This document shows positions 9,175-18,258 of a stretch of 64,000 nt of DNA, one piece after another (the stretch's first letter is position 1; the number at the start of each line of letters is the position of its first letter). Location: positions 1 through 64,000 of the forward strand of contig VOPR01000032.1 in NCBI GenBank assembly GCA_009594995.1, written 5' to 3'. Under the pieces are notes generated by a model. That model saw nothing but the letters and a program-made list of their open reading frames with translations. It was not told where the DNA came from and ran no database searches. The translations under genes were made by a program, and so were the position numbers. The DNA comes from Nitrospira sp. GTDB taxonomy: Bacteria > Nitrospirota > Nitrospiria > Nitrospirales > Nitrospiraceae.

Positions 9175-9248
9175 GCATCACCTCTCGGCGCCTCGGAATC
9201 TCCCTAGGCTCCTTCCTAGCTTTCTCCTGTTCGTGAAACTTGTATAAC
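9175..9248. promoter_or_regulatory. CTAGG dyad promoter (HAD/ATPase; lipoprotein)
   Basis: Dyad 9204-9219, CTAGGCTCCTTCCTAG, both half-sites perfect. Rightward, TATAAC (9243-9248) starts exactly 23 nt after it, ahead of the gene at 9287. Leftward, the hexamer at 23 nt is only TGATGC (9175-9180), a poor -10, so the lipoprotein direction is less certain. Confidence 0.65.
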
Positions 9249-9286
9249 CCCGTGGTGAAGAGGAGATCATCACGGAGGGGAGACTG

Positions 9287-11020
9287 ATGCGCTATTTTGC
9301 CTTAGCAGCCGATTATGACGGGACGTTGGCGTCAGACGGAGCCGTGACTGCCGAGACTGTCTCCGCCATCGAACGCCTCGTGGCGTCAGGCCGAAAACTG
9401 ATTCTGGTAACGGGCCGGATTCTGCCGGAGTTGCTGGACATCTTTCCTCAGGTCTCGTTGTGCGAGCTGGTCGTGGCCGAAAATGGCGGCCTGCTCTACC
9501 GCCCGGCAACCATGGAAATCACTCTCCTCGCCCCTGCCCCTCGACCGGCCTTTTTGGAAGAGGTGCAACGACGGGGAGTTCAACATCTCAGCCTTGGACA
9601 TACAATTCTCGCCACCAGGGTCCCCTATGAAACGGTGATTCTTGACGTGATCCGTGATCTCGGACTTGAACTACGTATCATCTTCAACAAGGGTGCGGTG
9701 ATGGTGCTTCCTCATGGAATCGATAAAGCCACGGGCCTCACCGCAGCCCTCACACGCCTGGAGCTGTCACCGCACAACATCGTAGCGATCGGGGATGGGG
9801 AAAACGACCATGCCATGCTGGCCTTGTCGGAATATGGTGTCGCCGTCTCAAATGCAGTGCCCATGCTCAAGGAAACAGCGGATCGCACGACGAACGGAGA
9901 TCACGGGAGCGGAGTCGTCGAAATTATCGACCATCTGCTGGCGGACGATCTGGCTGGGTCTGAACGAACGATATCCCGACATGCAGTAGTGCTCGGGCAC
10001 GGAATGAACGGGAAGGACATCATTCTTCCATTCGGCCGGCAGAATCTCCTCCTGGCGGGCACCTCAGGCAGCGGAAAATCCACCCTTGCGACCGGCCTTC
10101 TGGAACGGCTCGGTGGACAAGGGTACCAACTCTGCGTCATCGATCCGGAAGGAGACTATGAAAGTTTTCCGCATGCCGTAATTTTGGGGACCGTGCAAAA
10201 CGGGCCGAGCCTGACCGAAATCCTTACGGCCTTGGCGAACCCGCACACCCACGTAGTGGTGAATCTTGTCGGCTTGCCGCTGCAAGATCGCCCTGCATTT
10301 TTTCTCGGATTGCTCCACAAGATTCTGGAGCTCCGTGCCAAGACCGGCCGCCCACACTGGATCCTGGTGGATGAAACGCACCACCTGCTGCCGCGCGATG
10401 GCAATCCCACCGCGCAGGCGCTCGCAAAGGATGCGGCCGGCATGATGTATGTGACGGTTCATCCTGATCAGATCGAACCGTCTATTCTGGAGACGGTGCA
10501 AATAATGTTTGCGCTCGGGCAATCGCCGGGCGAGACGCTGAAGACGTTTTGCGAGGCGATACGTCAGGAAACTCCGGTCGTGCCCCAAGCCGAACTCGAA
10601 CCGGGCCGGGCACTCATGTGGAACCGAACAGCCTCGCACGTTCCTGAGATTATTGAGATTGCACCGAGCGCCGTAGAACGCCGCCGGCACAGACGGAAGT
10701 ATGCCGAAGGTGAACTGCCTGCGGACCGCAGCTTTTATTTCAAGGGCCCGGCCGGACAGCTCAATCTGCGCGCTCAAAATCTTCTGCTGTTCATGCAGAT
10801 GGGCGAAGGGGTGGATGAACCAACATGGCTGCACCATCTCCAGGCCCATGACTATTCCACCTGGATCAGGAGTGCGATCAAAGACGCAACGCTGGCGACA
10901 AAGGTCCGTGAGATAGAAGCGCAAATGGAGTTGTCTGCCGGAGAAAGCAGGCGGTTGATTCGTGCAGCCATTGAGGAGCAGTACACGGTCCCGGCCGGCG
11001 GGATCGAGCCTTCTGCATAG
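9287..11020 (+). CDS. Fusion of HAD-IIB phosphatase and HerA/DUF87-like P-loop ATPase
   Basis: 577 residues. Residues 1-225 form a Cof-type HAD phosphatase: DYDGT with Asp9 and Asp11, and GDGENDHAML near 169. Residues from about 235 form a P-loop ATPase: Walker A LLLAGTSGSGKSTLATG (about 255-268) and Walker B WILVDETHHLLP (about 357-368), resembling HerA/DUF87 ATPases. The tail (about 440-577) looks like a poorly conserved helical domain. What the combination does is unknown; a sugar-phosphate or nucleotide phosphatase coupled to an ATP motor is only a description of its parts. Start ATG is preceded by GGAGGGGAGACTG. Stands alone behind the dyad at 9204. Confidence 0.85.
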   Translation: MRYFALAADYDGTLASDGAVTAETVSAIERLVASGRKLILVTGRILPELLDIFPQVSLCELVVAENGGLLYRPATMEITLLAPAPRPAFLEEVQRRGVQHLSLGHTILATRVPYETVILDVIRDLGLELRIIFNKGAVMVLPHGIDKATGLTAALTRLELSPHNIVAIGDGENDHAMLALSEYGVAVSNAVPMLKETADRTTNGDHGSGVVEIIDHLLADDLAGSERTISRHAVVLGHGMNGKDIILPFGRQNLLLAGTSGSGKSTLATGLLERLGGQGYQLCVIDPEGDYESFPHAVILGTVQNGPSLTEILTALANPHTHVVVNLVGLPLQDRPAFFLGLLHKILELRAKTGRPHWILVDETHHLLPRDGNPTAQALAKDAAGMMYVTVHPDQIEPSILETVQIMFALGQSPGETLKTFCEAIRQETPVVPQAELEPGRALMWNRTASHVPEIIEIAPSAVERRRHRRKYAEGELPADRSFYFKGPAGQLNLRAQNLLLFMQMGEGVDEPTWLHHLQAHDYSTWIRSAIKDATLATKVREIEAQMELSAGESRRLIRAAIEEQYTVPAGGIEPSA

Positions 11021-11087
11021 GGCAAGGCAAGGATCGCTCTCGCATCGATTGTTCCCTTCCATCCATCAGCCGTGTGGAAAATGTGTT

Positions 11088-11132
11088 CCAGGGCTTCGCC
11101 TAGTACCGAAACATCACCCTCCATTGCATCGT
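11088..11132 (+). promoter_or_regulatory. CTAGG dyad promoter with weak -10 (small membrane protein)
   Basis: Dyad 11088-11103, CCAGGGCTTCGCCTAG, one mismatch to the consensus. The hexamer 23 nt downstream is CATCGT (11127-11132), a weak -10. It would start a leader of about 125 nt ahead of the 26-residue gene at 11265. Confidence 0.5.
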
Positions 11133-11178
11133 GAGAACTAGCAGCGCGCATTTCCTCCCGTCCGGAAATGTCCGCTCT

Positions 11179-11229
11179 ATCGGAAGGCGGGAGGCGCCGC
11201 GCAATTGTGCGGGGCTTCTCCCTTCCGAT
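11179..11229. repeat. Nested inverted repeat in the leader before the 26-residue membrane gene
   Basis: Outer arms ATCGGAAGG (11179-11187) and CCTTCCGAT (11221-11229) are perfect complements. An inner imperfect stem is formed by CCGCGCAATTGTGCGG. It ends 35 bases before the small gene. It could be a terminator of the upstream unit or a structured leader; the short TTT after it argues against a strong terminator. Confidence 0.45.
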
Positions 11230-11264
11230 CTTTAAGACATCACCCTGAATGAAGGAGCAATACC

Positions 11265-11345
11265 ATGCCGATTCTACTCTGGCTATTAGGTGTGCCGGTC
11301 AGTCTGATTCTCCTGCTGTGGTTGTTCGGAGTCGTGTCATTCTGA
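11265..11345 (+). CDS. 26-residue single-pass membrane peptide
   Basis: Tiny ORF MPILLWLLGVPVSLILLLWLF followed by GVVSF: almost entirely hydrophobic, with one proline, so one membrane-spanning helix. AAGGAG lies 7 nt in front of the ATG, a strong ribosome site. Similar short MP-LLWLLGVP peptides are familiar in many bacteria as uncharacterised membrane proteins. Its stop codon directly abuts the stop of the convergent lipoprotein gene at 11346. Function unknown. Confidence 0.7.
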   Translation: MPILLWLLGVPVSLILLLWLFGVVSF

Positions 11346-12212
11346 TCAGGAGCTGCGCGCGAGTGCGTGCAGCTCATCGATCACCTTCTGGAGGGACGCT
11401 ACGGCGTGGCGTCGCTGCAGCGGAGTGATGATGCGATCTGTCTCCAAAACCAACGCTGTGAGTCCGGTGCGCATGTCCCTGTCCATCTCCACATACCTTG
11501 CTGGTGCACTCTGACGAGACTCCACGAACATTTGCCTGAGACGGTGATTGATTTCTTCGGCAGCCACGGGGTGACGTAGCAACCCCAGTATTTCGTCATG
11601 ACGTTGTCGTCGATAGTCCCACCAGACCGGCTGGCTGTCCGGCAATGCGAGAATCAAGGGGCGGACACGAGCCGATTGCTCCTTGCTCAAGGTACCAAGC
11701 CATTCCTCCACCAATGCCATCCCTTTGCGGGTGCGATCGTCGAGGCGGGCAGCAACCGGCGCCTGTAATATCCGATCCCCCTTCGCCTCCTCCTTACGAA
11801 AAACCCGTTCAAGGTGCCGGACTTGTTTGCCACTCAGCGTCGTCAGCAGTCGCCCCGCCTCCGGCACTGCACGCTCGAAGAGATCCGCCCGAAATCGATC
11901 ATAGGCGGCGAACGTCCATTCCAGATCCTCACGCGATAAACCACGGCTGACCCGCTGCTGCAGGTCCTTCAAAAACTGTTCGTATTGCGAAAGCGCCTCG
12001 GTGCGATGTCGCACAAGCAGCGGTTCCAACCGGGCAGCCACCTCCTTACGTTGGCTTGAGGTCAAATCCAGATAATGGTCCAGTTGCCAACGTATGAGCC
12101 AGTCGGCGTGCCGATATCCAAACGTGAGCGCACACCCGTTCATGAGCAACACTAGTGCGACAATGAAACCGGTGAACCTGCCTCGATGTCGCTTTACGCT
12201 GACCATTGACAC
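11346..12212 (-). CDS. DUF6279-family lipoprotein
   Basis: About 288 residues. Signal peptide with lipobox LLMNGC (Cys about 27), then the family-typical YRHADWLIRWQLDHYLDL and a long all-helical, arginine-rich domain. These lipoproteins are common in Gram-negative bacteria and have no known function. The frame is open to 12413, but GTG 12212 has a perfect AGGAGG 8 nt upstream, it gives a proper signal peptide, and the dyad promoter at 12283 would lie inside a longer version. ATG 12206 is an alternative start. Confidence 0.82.
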   Translation of the reverse strand: MSMVSVKRHRGRFTGFIVALVLLMNGCALTFGYRHADWLIRWQLDHYLDLTSSQRKEVAARLEPLLVRHRTEALSQYEQFLKDLQQRVSRGLSREDLEWTFAAYDRFRADLFERAVPEAGRLLTTLSGKQVRHLERVFRKEEAKGDRILQAPVAARLDDRTRKGMALVEEWLGTLSKEQSARVRPLILALPDSQPVWWDYRRQRHDEILGLLRHPVAAEEINHRLRQMFVESRQSAPARYVEMDRDMRTGLTALVLETDRIITPLQRRHAVASLQKVIDELHALARSS

Positions 12213-12253
12213 TCTACGCTCCTCCTGACGCATCGTGTGACGACGCTGTTCCA

Positions 12254-12327
12254 TCAATAACCAGCCGAGCGCTCGCCGCATACTGGGGGTTCCCCGAGTA
12301 CGGTCTCGCGACGGCTCACAGTACTGT
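12254..12327. promoter_or_regulatory. CTAGG dyad promoter, divergent (DUF6279 lipoprotein / cupredoxin-like)
   Basis: Dyad 12283-12298, CTGGGGGTTCCCCGAG, one mismatch in each half. Rightward TACTGT (12322-12327) starts 23 nt after it; leftward TATTGA (12254-12259, minus strand) also starts 23 nt away. Both flanking genes begin 71-98 bases from the dyad. Confidence 0.6.
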
Positions 12328-12395
12328 CGAGTGAGAGCAACGCGAGGAACCCTGTACAGAGTGTCGTTCATTATCATCTTAACGAGGAGGATCCC

Positions 12396-12833
12396 ATGAA
12401 GACGTTGATCCATTCATTACTGGCGCTGACACTTGTGTCGGTCGCGGCCTGTTCGAATTCACCCACCGCCACAAAAACCCGCTCTGAGATCGACGCAGGA
12501 ACCAAGACAGGGATGGTTAAGAATATCGTCATCAAAGAGACGATTACCCCCGATGCCTTGACGGTACATGCGGGTGACGAAGTTCGCTGGATCAATCAAC
12601 GGCAGGAATCCATCACCGTGACGATCGACGGGCCGTTGGAGCACAACGTGTCCTGTCGTAATGGGTTCTCCAAAGCCATGGGAATGGGCGTGGATAATTC
12701 CACTACCTTATCCAGCAATGAAACTGCCGGACTGTGCTTTAGTCGCGTCGGCACGGTGAAGTATTCCGTACGCCCGTCCGGCGACACCAAAACCACCATG
12801 GCCGATACCCATGGTTCCATCACTGTCCAATAG
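12396..12833 (+). CDS. Cupredoxin-like lipoprotein lacking the usual first copper histidine
   Basis: 145 residues. Lipobox SVAAC (Cys19) gives a lipid-anchored periplasmic protein. The mature part resembles a cupredoxin: ITPDALTVHAGDEVRWINQ at about 50-68, and GLCFSRVGTVKYSVRP near 112-128 in the place of the copper-loop strand. The His that normally follows the W-x-N motif is missing (sequence RQESITVTID), so type-1 copper binding is doubtful. The ATG has AACGAGGAGG close upstream. Single-gene unit behind the dyad at 12283, ended by the stem-loop at 12856. Confidence 0.8.
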   Translation: MKTLIHSLLALTLVSVAACSNSPTATKTRSEIDAGTKTGMVKNIVIKETITPDALTVHAGDEVRWINQRQESITVTIDGPLEHNVSCRNGFSKAMGMGVDNSTTLSSNETAGLCFSRVGTVKYSVRPSGDTKTTMADTHGSITVQ

Positions 12834-12855
12834 TCTGACGACTGATTGAAGGACC

Positions 12856-12889
12856 GCGTGCGATGTCCCGCAGGGGGGACATCGCACGC
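12856..12889. terminator. Bidirectional stem-loop between convergent genes
   Basis: A perfect 14-bp stem, GCGTGCGATGTCCC (12856-12869) and its complement (12876-12889), with a 6-base loop. It sits between the convergent cupredoxin-like and catalase genes. There is no U-tract, but position and stability fit a two-way terminator. Confidence 0.75.
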
Positions 12890-12911
12890 CGCAGCATTGT
12901 GCTATGGGTGA

Positions 12912-14996
12912 TCAGGCGAGTGTACGCACGGAGGGTTCGCGAGCAAAGAACCGCTGGCCTGCCGCCTCTACGAACGAGGCTCCCAGATCGGTGACTCCTC
13001 CATCAGGAACCACCCCGGCTTTTTCTAGCAATGGGCGCGCCGCTTCTGTAAAGCCGATGGCTTTCAGATGGCCGAACGCATCCATGACAAACTGGACTGC
13101 AGCACTCTCTTTCAAGAGTGCTTGCGTGCCCTTGGCCGACAGGACGACCGCCACCGCATCGAACAATTGCGATGGCGATCCCGCAAGCTGACCGTCGGCC
13201 TTCAACTCCTTACCGTTGTGGAGTGAAGTACCGCATAGCTTCGGGGCGACCAGAAACACAGTACCTCCGGCTTTCTTGACCTGCTTGATGACCCGATCGA
13301 TGTCACCTCCATCTGATCCCTCGGCAAACAGGAGGCCGACCTTGCGCCCTTTCAAGGTCACCTGCATGTTCTTCTGAATCGAGAGGGCCGGACTCGGCTT
13401 CATGTCGATCGGCTCCCTCGCGGCCCTGGCCTTCGCTGGAAGGGCGATGCCCAGGCCGGCAGCCACCCGTTTAGCCAAGCCTTCGTCCACATTGCGCAGT
13501 CCGCCGACCATCCTGGTCTGCACGTCGGCCAACTCCACCTTTGCCAACTCGAACACAAATGCCGAAGCCAGATGGGCCCGTTCATTGTCCGTCAGGGATT
13601 TCCAGAACATGCGCGCCTGGCTGTAGTGGTCCGCAAATAGTTCAGGACGGATGCGGAGCTTGTCTCCCTGTTCGTCACGATCACTTCTCCCCGGCGCGCT
13701 CATGAATCCCTGCGGACTTTCCCGAGGACCGCCCTCCTCTCCTTGGAAAGCGAGACTGTTGGGTTCGTAATTGGCCCGGCCGGTCGGCACCTGCATCTGC
13801 ATCTGTCCGTCGCGTTGAAAGTTGGCCATCGGACACTTCGGCGCATTGATGGGCAGTTGGTGAAAATTGGCGGTGCCCAGGCGGGACTTCTGCGTATCGA
13901 GGTATGAGAACAGACGGCCTTGCAGCAGCGGATCATTCGAGAAGTCGATGCCCGGCACGATGTTGGCGGGACAAAAGGCCACCTGTTCATTTTCAGCGAA
14001 ATGATTGTCAGGATTCCGGTTGAGCACCAGACGGCCGATCCGGCGCACGGGAATCTGCTCTTCCGGAATCAGCTTGGTCGCATCAAGCACGTCGTACGGC
14101 TGTTTGTCCGCGAAGGCTTGATCAAAGACTTGAATGCCCAGTTCCCATTCAGGAAAGTCACCCGCGTCGATTGCCTCCCGCAAATCGCGACGGTGGTAAT
14201 CATTGTCCGCCGCCTGCAACTTCAGCGTCTCATCCCAGACTGTCGATTGCAGTCCGAGCTTCGGCTTCCAGTGAAACTTGACGAAGGTCTCCTTCCCCTT
14301 TTCATTCACGAGTTTGAAGGTGTGGACGCCGAACCCCTCCATCATCCGAAAGGAGCGCGGGAGGGTGCGATCGGACATGGCCCACATCAACATATGTGTC
14401 GTTTCCGGCATGAGTGACGCCCAGTCCCAGAAGGTATCGTGCGCGCTGGCCGCCTGGGGAAAGCCGCGGTCGGCCTCCATTTTGACGGCATGGACGAGGT
14501 CCGGAAATTTCATCGCGTCCTGGATGAAGAAGACGGGAATATTGTTGCCGACGAGATCCCAGTTGCCCGCCCGAGTGTAGAACTTGACGGCGAAGCCGCG
14601 AACATCACGAGGCGTATCGACAGAGCCGGCCCCGCCGGCCACGGTAGAAAACCGGACAAACACCGGCGTTTGTTCGCCTTTGCGTTGAAACAAGTCAGCC
14701 CTCGTCAAGGAAGACAGGGAGTTGTACAGCTCAAAAAATCCATGGGCGGCCGAACCTCTCGCGTGGACGATGCGCTCCGGTATGCGCTCGTGATCGAAGT
14801 GAAAGATTTTTTCACGCAACACGAAATCTTCCAGCAGCGTCGGGCCTCGCGCGCCGCTTTTCAGGCTGTTTTGATTGTCCGAGACGGGAATGCCCTGGTC
14901 GGTCGTCAACACCGATTTTTTCTCCCCCTTCTCCACTTGCTGATGCGTCTCCCCGCCATGTCCCTGAACGGTCTTCGGTCCCTGCTTTTCAGCCAT
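12912..14996 (-). CDS. katE: Large-subunit catalase, HPII/KatE type
   Basis: 694 residues, matching large-subunit (clade 2) heme catalases. Active-site His is in [11 protein letters not shown] (H78), the catalytic Asn in VGNNIPVFF (about 151), and the heme-ligand Tyr in [15 protein letters not shown] (about 365). Residues from about 540 form the extra C-terminal DJ-1/PfpI-like domain ([17 protein letters not shown]). It breaks down hydrogen peroxide. AGGAGG lies upstream of ATG 14996. The dyad at 15098 is 100 bases in front, so catalase appears to belong to the common regulon. Confidence 0.97.
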   Translation of the reverse strand: MAEKQGPKTVQGHGGETHQQVEKGEKKSVLTTDQGIPVSDNQNSLKSGARGPTLLEDFVLREKIFHFDHERIPERIVHARGSAAHGFFELYNSLSSLTRADLFQRKGEQTPVFVRFSTVAGGAGSVDTPRDVRGFAVKFYTRAGNWDLVGNNIPVFFIQDAMKFPDLVHAVKMEADRGFPQAASAHDTFWDWASLMPETTHMLMWAMSDRTLPRSFRMMEGFGVHTFKLVNEKGKETFVKFHWKPKLGLQSTVWDETLKLQAADNDYHRRDLREAIDAGDFPEWELGIQVFDQAFADKQPYDVLDATKLIPEEQIPVRRIGRLVLNRNPDNHFAENEQVAFCPANIVPGIDFSNDPLLQGRLFSYLDTQKSRLGTANFHQLPINAPKCPMANFQRDGQMQMQVPTGRANYEPNSLAFQGEEGGPRESPQGFMSAPGRSDRDEQGDKLRIRPELFADHYSQARMFWKSLTDNERAHLASAFVFELAKVELADVQTRMVGGLRNVDEGLAKRVAAGLGIALPAKARAAREPIDMKPSPALSIQKNMQVTLKGRKVGLLFAEGSDGGDIDRVIKQVKKAGGTVFLVAPKLCGTSLHNGKELKADGQLAGSPSQLFDAVAVVLSAKGTQALLKESAAVQFVMDAFGHLKAIGFTEAARPLLEKAGVVPDGGVTDLGASFVEAAGQRFFAREPSVRTLA

Positions 14997-15068
14997 AACG
15001 CTCTCCTCCTGTCAGTTCGCCCGCACTGGTCACGCTTGGTTTCGTAAGCCTTCTGCCTATCGGACTAC

Positions 15069-15113
15069 ATCTGACAGGATCGCCACTCAGAGCATAACTC
15101 GGAAATTCCCTAG
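15069..15113 (-). promoter_or_regulatory. CTAGG dyad promoter (catalase)
   Basis: Dyad 15098-15113, CTCGGAAATTCCCTAG, one mismatch. On the minus strand the hexamer TCAGAT (15069-15074) begins 23 nt after it, ahead of katE. No matching hexamer is seen in the other direction. Confidence 0.5.
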
Positions 15114-15280
15114 CCATCCCTATCGATTTGCATCTGGAGCCTTGACCAGGGGCATCCCCAGTAGCCGGCCACAACCAACAGCATTACGATACATTCGCAA
15201 GGAGGCTCCTACGAGCACGGGCACTGCATCACGACCCTCGTCCTGCATGACGAGGGTGAGGATCAAGGCGGAGAACATTC

Positions 15281-16921
15281 GTGAATCTCGAGATCGATTC
15301 CAGGCGAACATTCCTCTCCCCCGAAAATCCGCACAGCACCCCGGCCATAAGAAAGGGTCTACATGGAGTTTGGCCATGGGTGGCGGCCGCGAGCCTGGGT
15401 TTCCTGCTCCTCGCCGGATTCGGCCTATTGTTCCTTGATGAGCCGTTTCGAGCCTACGCAGAACGCGAGCTGAATAGCCGCCTCCCTGCCTATACGTTTC
15501 GTATCGGCAGGTTGGACTTCCATCCCATCGGTCTCTCGCTTGATCTCGAGGACATCACCGTTCTGCAGAATGCACATCCGCACCCTCCGTTGGCGCAGAT
15601 TGCGCAATGGCATGCCAGCATTCATTGGCGGGCCTTGCTATCAGGGCGCCTAGTGAGCGACCACCGCATTGATGATCCCGTCATCCACTTCACCCGTCCT
15701 CAGGCAGCACAGGAAATACAAAACGGCTCGGCCCGAAAACAAAGTTGGCAGGAAGCCATGTTCGCGATCTATCCGCTGCAGATCAATGAACTCACCATCA
15801 CTGGAGGCGACGTAACCTATCGAGAAAAGACGGCCACAAAACCGCTGCGGCTGACGGACCTCCGCTTCCACGCGGGAAACATTCGCAATGTGCGCTCGAA
15901 GCCGCTGCAGTATCCGTCACCGGTGCACATCGAGGCTGTTCTCTTTGAGAATGGCCACCTCAAGATGGATGGGCGTGCGGATTTTTTCGCCGAGCCCACG
16001 ATGGGTATCGACGCCGACATTCTCCTTCAGGACATCAACCTGGCTGATTTGCTGCCACTGACCGCCCCGCATCAGGTTCATCTCACCCAGGGATCCTTGA
16101 CGGCCACAGGGCACGTGGAGTTTGGCCCTGCGGCACAGGACGTGCGGCTGACATCCTTGAATCTCCATGATGTGAAAGTTGATTTTGTCCATGCGGCCGG
16201 CACGGCACGGAAGGAAGAGCAAACGGCTGCACACGTAGCTCAAGCCGTGCACAAGGCCGACAATCATCCTACGTTGCTTGTGCGTATCGATCAGGGAAAG
16301 GTTGAACGGAGCGAATTCGGGTTTGTGAACCAGGAGACCAAGCCTCCCTATCGCATGTTTATCACCGACACCGACTTGGAATTGGAGAATTGGAGCAATC
16401 AGCTCGCGGAAGGAACAGCCCGGATAAAGCTGAACGGGATGTTGATGGGCAGTGGCGCCACGAGGATGACCGCGGCATTTCGACCGGATCTTGAGAAACC
16501 GGACTTCGACCTTTCTCTTACAATTGTCAAAACCCAAATCAAGGCGCTGAATCAATTGCTGCGGGCATACGGGGGAATCGATGCGGCGGCCGGGGTCTTT
16601 TCGCTCTTTAGCGAGGTCTCCGTGAAGCACGGCAAGGTGACGGGATACTTAAAGCCTCTGTTTAAGAATGTCAGGGCGTTCGACCCAGAACAGGACCGGC
16701 ATAAAGGCCTTTTGCAGAAAGTGTATGAGAAAACAGTCACTGCACTAGCAGACGTCTTCAAGAACACTCCGCGGGAAGAAGTCGCCACCAAGAGCGATCT
16801 CTCCGGCACGGCCGACAATCCGCAGGCCAGTACATGGGAATTGGTGCTCACCCTATTTCAAAATGCCTTCTTCGATGCGGTACTGCCAGGCCTCGAAGGT
16901 AAAGTAAGACGTGATGGTTGA
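15281..16921 (+). CDS. DUF748-family inner-membrane-anchored, AsmA-like protein
   Basis: 546 residues. One N-terminal membrane helix (about 32-52), then a long periplasmic region with the DUF748 hallmarks YTFRIGRLDFHPIGLSLDLEDI and repeated beta-rich AsmA-like blocks, ending in FQNAFFDAVLPGLEGKV. DUF748/AsmA proteins are thought to act in envelope lipid homeostasis; no function is shown for this branch. Start GTG 15281 has GGAGA 6 nt upstream. I see no dyad promoter facing it, which makes it one of the few exceptions in the window. Confidence 0.85.
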   Translation: MNLEIDSRRTFLSPENPHSTPAIRKGLHGVWPWVAAASLGFLLLAGFGLLFLDEPFRAYAERELNSRLPAYTFRIGRLDFHPIGLSLDLEDITVLQNAHPHPPLAQIAQWHASIHWRALLSGRLVSDHRIDDPVIHFTRPQAAQEIQNGSARKQSWQEAMFAIYPLQINELTITGGDVTYREKTATKPLRLTDLRFHAGNIRNVRSKPLQYPSPVHIEAVLFENGHLKMDGRADFFAEPTMGIDADILLQDINLADLLPLTAPHQVHLTQGSLTATGHVEFGPAAQDVRLTSLNLHDVKVDFVHAAGTARKEEQTAAHVAQAVHKADNHPTLLVRIDQGKVERSEFGFVNQETKPPYRMFITDTDLELENWSNQLAEGTARIKLNGMLMGSGATRMTAAFRPDLEKPDFDLSLTIVKTQIKALNQLLRAYGGIDAAAGVFSLFSEVSVKHGKVTGYLKPLFKNVRAFDPEQDRHKGLLQKVYEKTVTALADVFKNTPREEVATKSDLSGTADNPQASTWELVLTLFQNAFFDAVLPGLEGKVRRDG

Positions 16922-16964
16922 GGGGGTCAACGCTTCCCCCACACTGCCCATTCCGCCTTAAAAA

Positions 16965-17009
16965 CTAGGGGTGCCCCTAGTGGCTGGCGCGCAGATTATT
17001 TTCTAGAGT
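16965..17009 (+). promoter_or_regulatory. CTAGG dyad promoter (Cys-domain protein)
   Basis: Dyad 16965-16980, CTAGGGGTGCCCCTAG, nearly a perfect palindrome. TAGAGT (17004-17009) begins exactly 23 nt after it, 53 bases in front of the gene at 17062. One of the clearest examples. Confidence 0.7.
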
Positions 17010-17061
17010 GCGAATTTGATGAAACAGAGGACGTTCCTCAGGAAAAGAGAGGAGGCTGGTG

Positions 17062-17520
17062 ATGAGCAAGGATGCGAGACGATTCATTCCCATCTGTTGC
17101 GTCTGTGAAAACGTGCGCGAGGAAGCCCTCGCATCCGGCATGGAACCGGAGTGGGGCCCCCTAAAGACATATCTGGATGCACACCACCTTACGATCGGAG
17201 AATACCGGCTCACCCACACCTACTGCCCCGCTTGCGCTGTACAGTTCACAAAATTAGGGAGAACCGCTCGACCAGCCGTGACAGAAGAATTTTCGACGGT
17301 GGACAACGGCGTCACCCCGACCATTCTGGATGCATTCGAGCACATGCAGCAATGTGATCTCGATATGCTGGTGGAGGCCTGCCCCACCCTCACGTGGAAC
17401 CAGGTCTTTTCGGAAGTTGATCGTCTCAGCCGTATGGGCCAATTGCGGCTCAGTCACCTCGGACAGGGGCGCTACAACATTGAGCGACCGCAGTCCGTTG
17501 AACTGACCATGAGGTCCTAG
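17062..17520 (+). CDS. Small soluble protein with CxxC and CPxC zinc-like motifs
   Basis: 152 residues. The first part, FIPICCVCENVREE then an aromatic spacer and YCPACAVQF, resembles the C-terminal Cys module found on some sensor kinases and GGDEF proteins (pattern CxxCxxxR ... CPxC), here standing alone. The second half is helical and resembles a small winged-helix-like fold (VFSEVDRLSRMGQLRLSHLGQGRYNI), which could bind DNA; that is inference. ATG 17062 is preceded by GGAGG at 6 nt. Its stop overlaps the stop of the convergent EEP hydrolase by 4 bases. Confidence 0.7.
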   Translation: MSKDARRFIPICCVCENVREEALASGMEPEWGPLKTYLDAHHLTIGEYRLTHTYCPACAVQFTKLGRTARPAVTEEFSTVDNGVTPTILDAFEHMQQCDLDMLVEACPTLTWNQVFSEVDRLSRMGQLRLSHLGQGRYNIERPQSVELTMRS

Positions 17521-18236
17521 GCAGTTGCGGAACGCCTGTTCTTGGCAGCCTGAAACCAGACTTCGGCTTTGACTGGCAGGTGATCAGACGCCGTGAGGCT
17601 TGCTTTCGACCGATGGGCCTCTACGCTGTGTAATGCCTGAGCGGGTGAGACCCATATTCTATCCAGAGCCAGAAGGGGCCAGATGGCGGGAAACGTCGCT
17701 GGGCTCGCCGGTGAACCGAAGACTTTTCTCAACATCCGTAGCGCTTTACCCCAGACCTGCCATTCATTCAGGTCACCCATGAGAATGGTGAGTTCTTCTC
17801 GATGCACCGGGAAGAGTTCTATCAAGCGGGTGGCCTGCAGCGGGCGTTCTTGCGGCCACAATCCCAAATGAGTCGTGACGACGTGGATCATGGTTCCCTG
17901 ACAAAGCATGTCAACGGCCAGAGCGCCGCGAGGCTCATGGTCCCCGATGGACAGGTCCCGCCGCGTGACCTTTCGAATAGGAAGTCGCGTCAAGAGCGCG
18001 TTGCCATATTTCCCTGCTTCGGACGCCCGCACCGGTCCCCCCACTGCAGTCATACCCAATTTTGCCGCTAACCAGGTCAAGATCTGATTGGGGTCCAGAC
18101 CAAGAAAGTCTACCTCCTGCAGGGCCACCACATCCGCATTCACCTCCTCCAACACGCGGAGAATGCGTTCCGGGTCATACCGCCCGTCTCTACCGAATCC
18201 GCGATGAATATTGTACGAGGCGATTTGTATACGCAT
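17517..18236 (-). CDS. Endonuclease/exonuclease/phosphatase-family hydrolase
   Basis: 239 residues. EEP fold motifs in order: ASYNIHRGFG, VVALQEVDF (metal Glu), GNALLTRLPI, VVTTHLGLWP, ILMGDLNEW (catalytic Asp and Asn) and ASDHLPVKAEV (catalytic His). Members act on nucleic acids, phospholipids or inositol phosphates. It lies 14-23 bases after the phospholipase D/VTT gene on the same strand, so a role in phospholipid metabolism is likely, as in the frequent pairing of EEP genes with cardiolipin-synthase-like genes. Start ATG 18236 (MRIQIASYN) or GTG 18245. Confidence 0.88.
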   Translation of the reverse strand: MRIQIASYNIHRGFGRDGRYDPERILRVLEEVNADVVALQEVDFLGLDPNQILTWLAAKLGMTAVGGPVRASEAGKYGNALLTRLPIRKVTRRDLSIGDHEPRGALAVDMLCQGTMIHVVTTHLGLWPQERPLQATRLIELFPVHREELTILMGDLNEWQVWGKALRMLRKVFGSPASPATFPAIWPLLALDRIWVSPAQALHSVEAHRSKASLTASDHLPVKAEVWFQAAKNRRSATA

Positions 18237-18258
18237 CCCGGGCACATTCCTTCACTCG

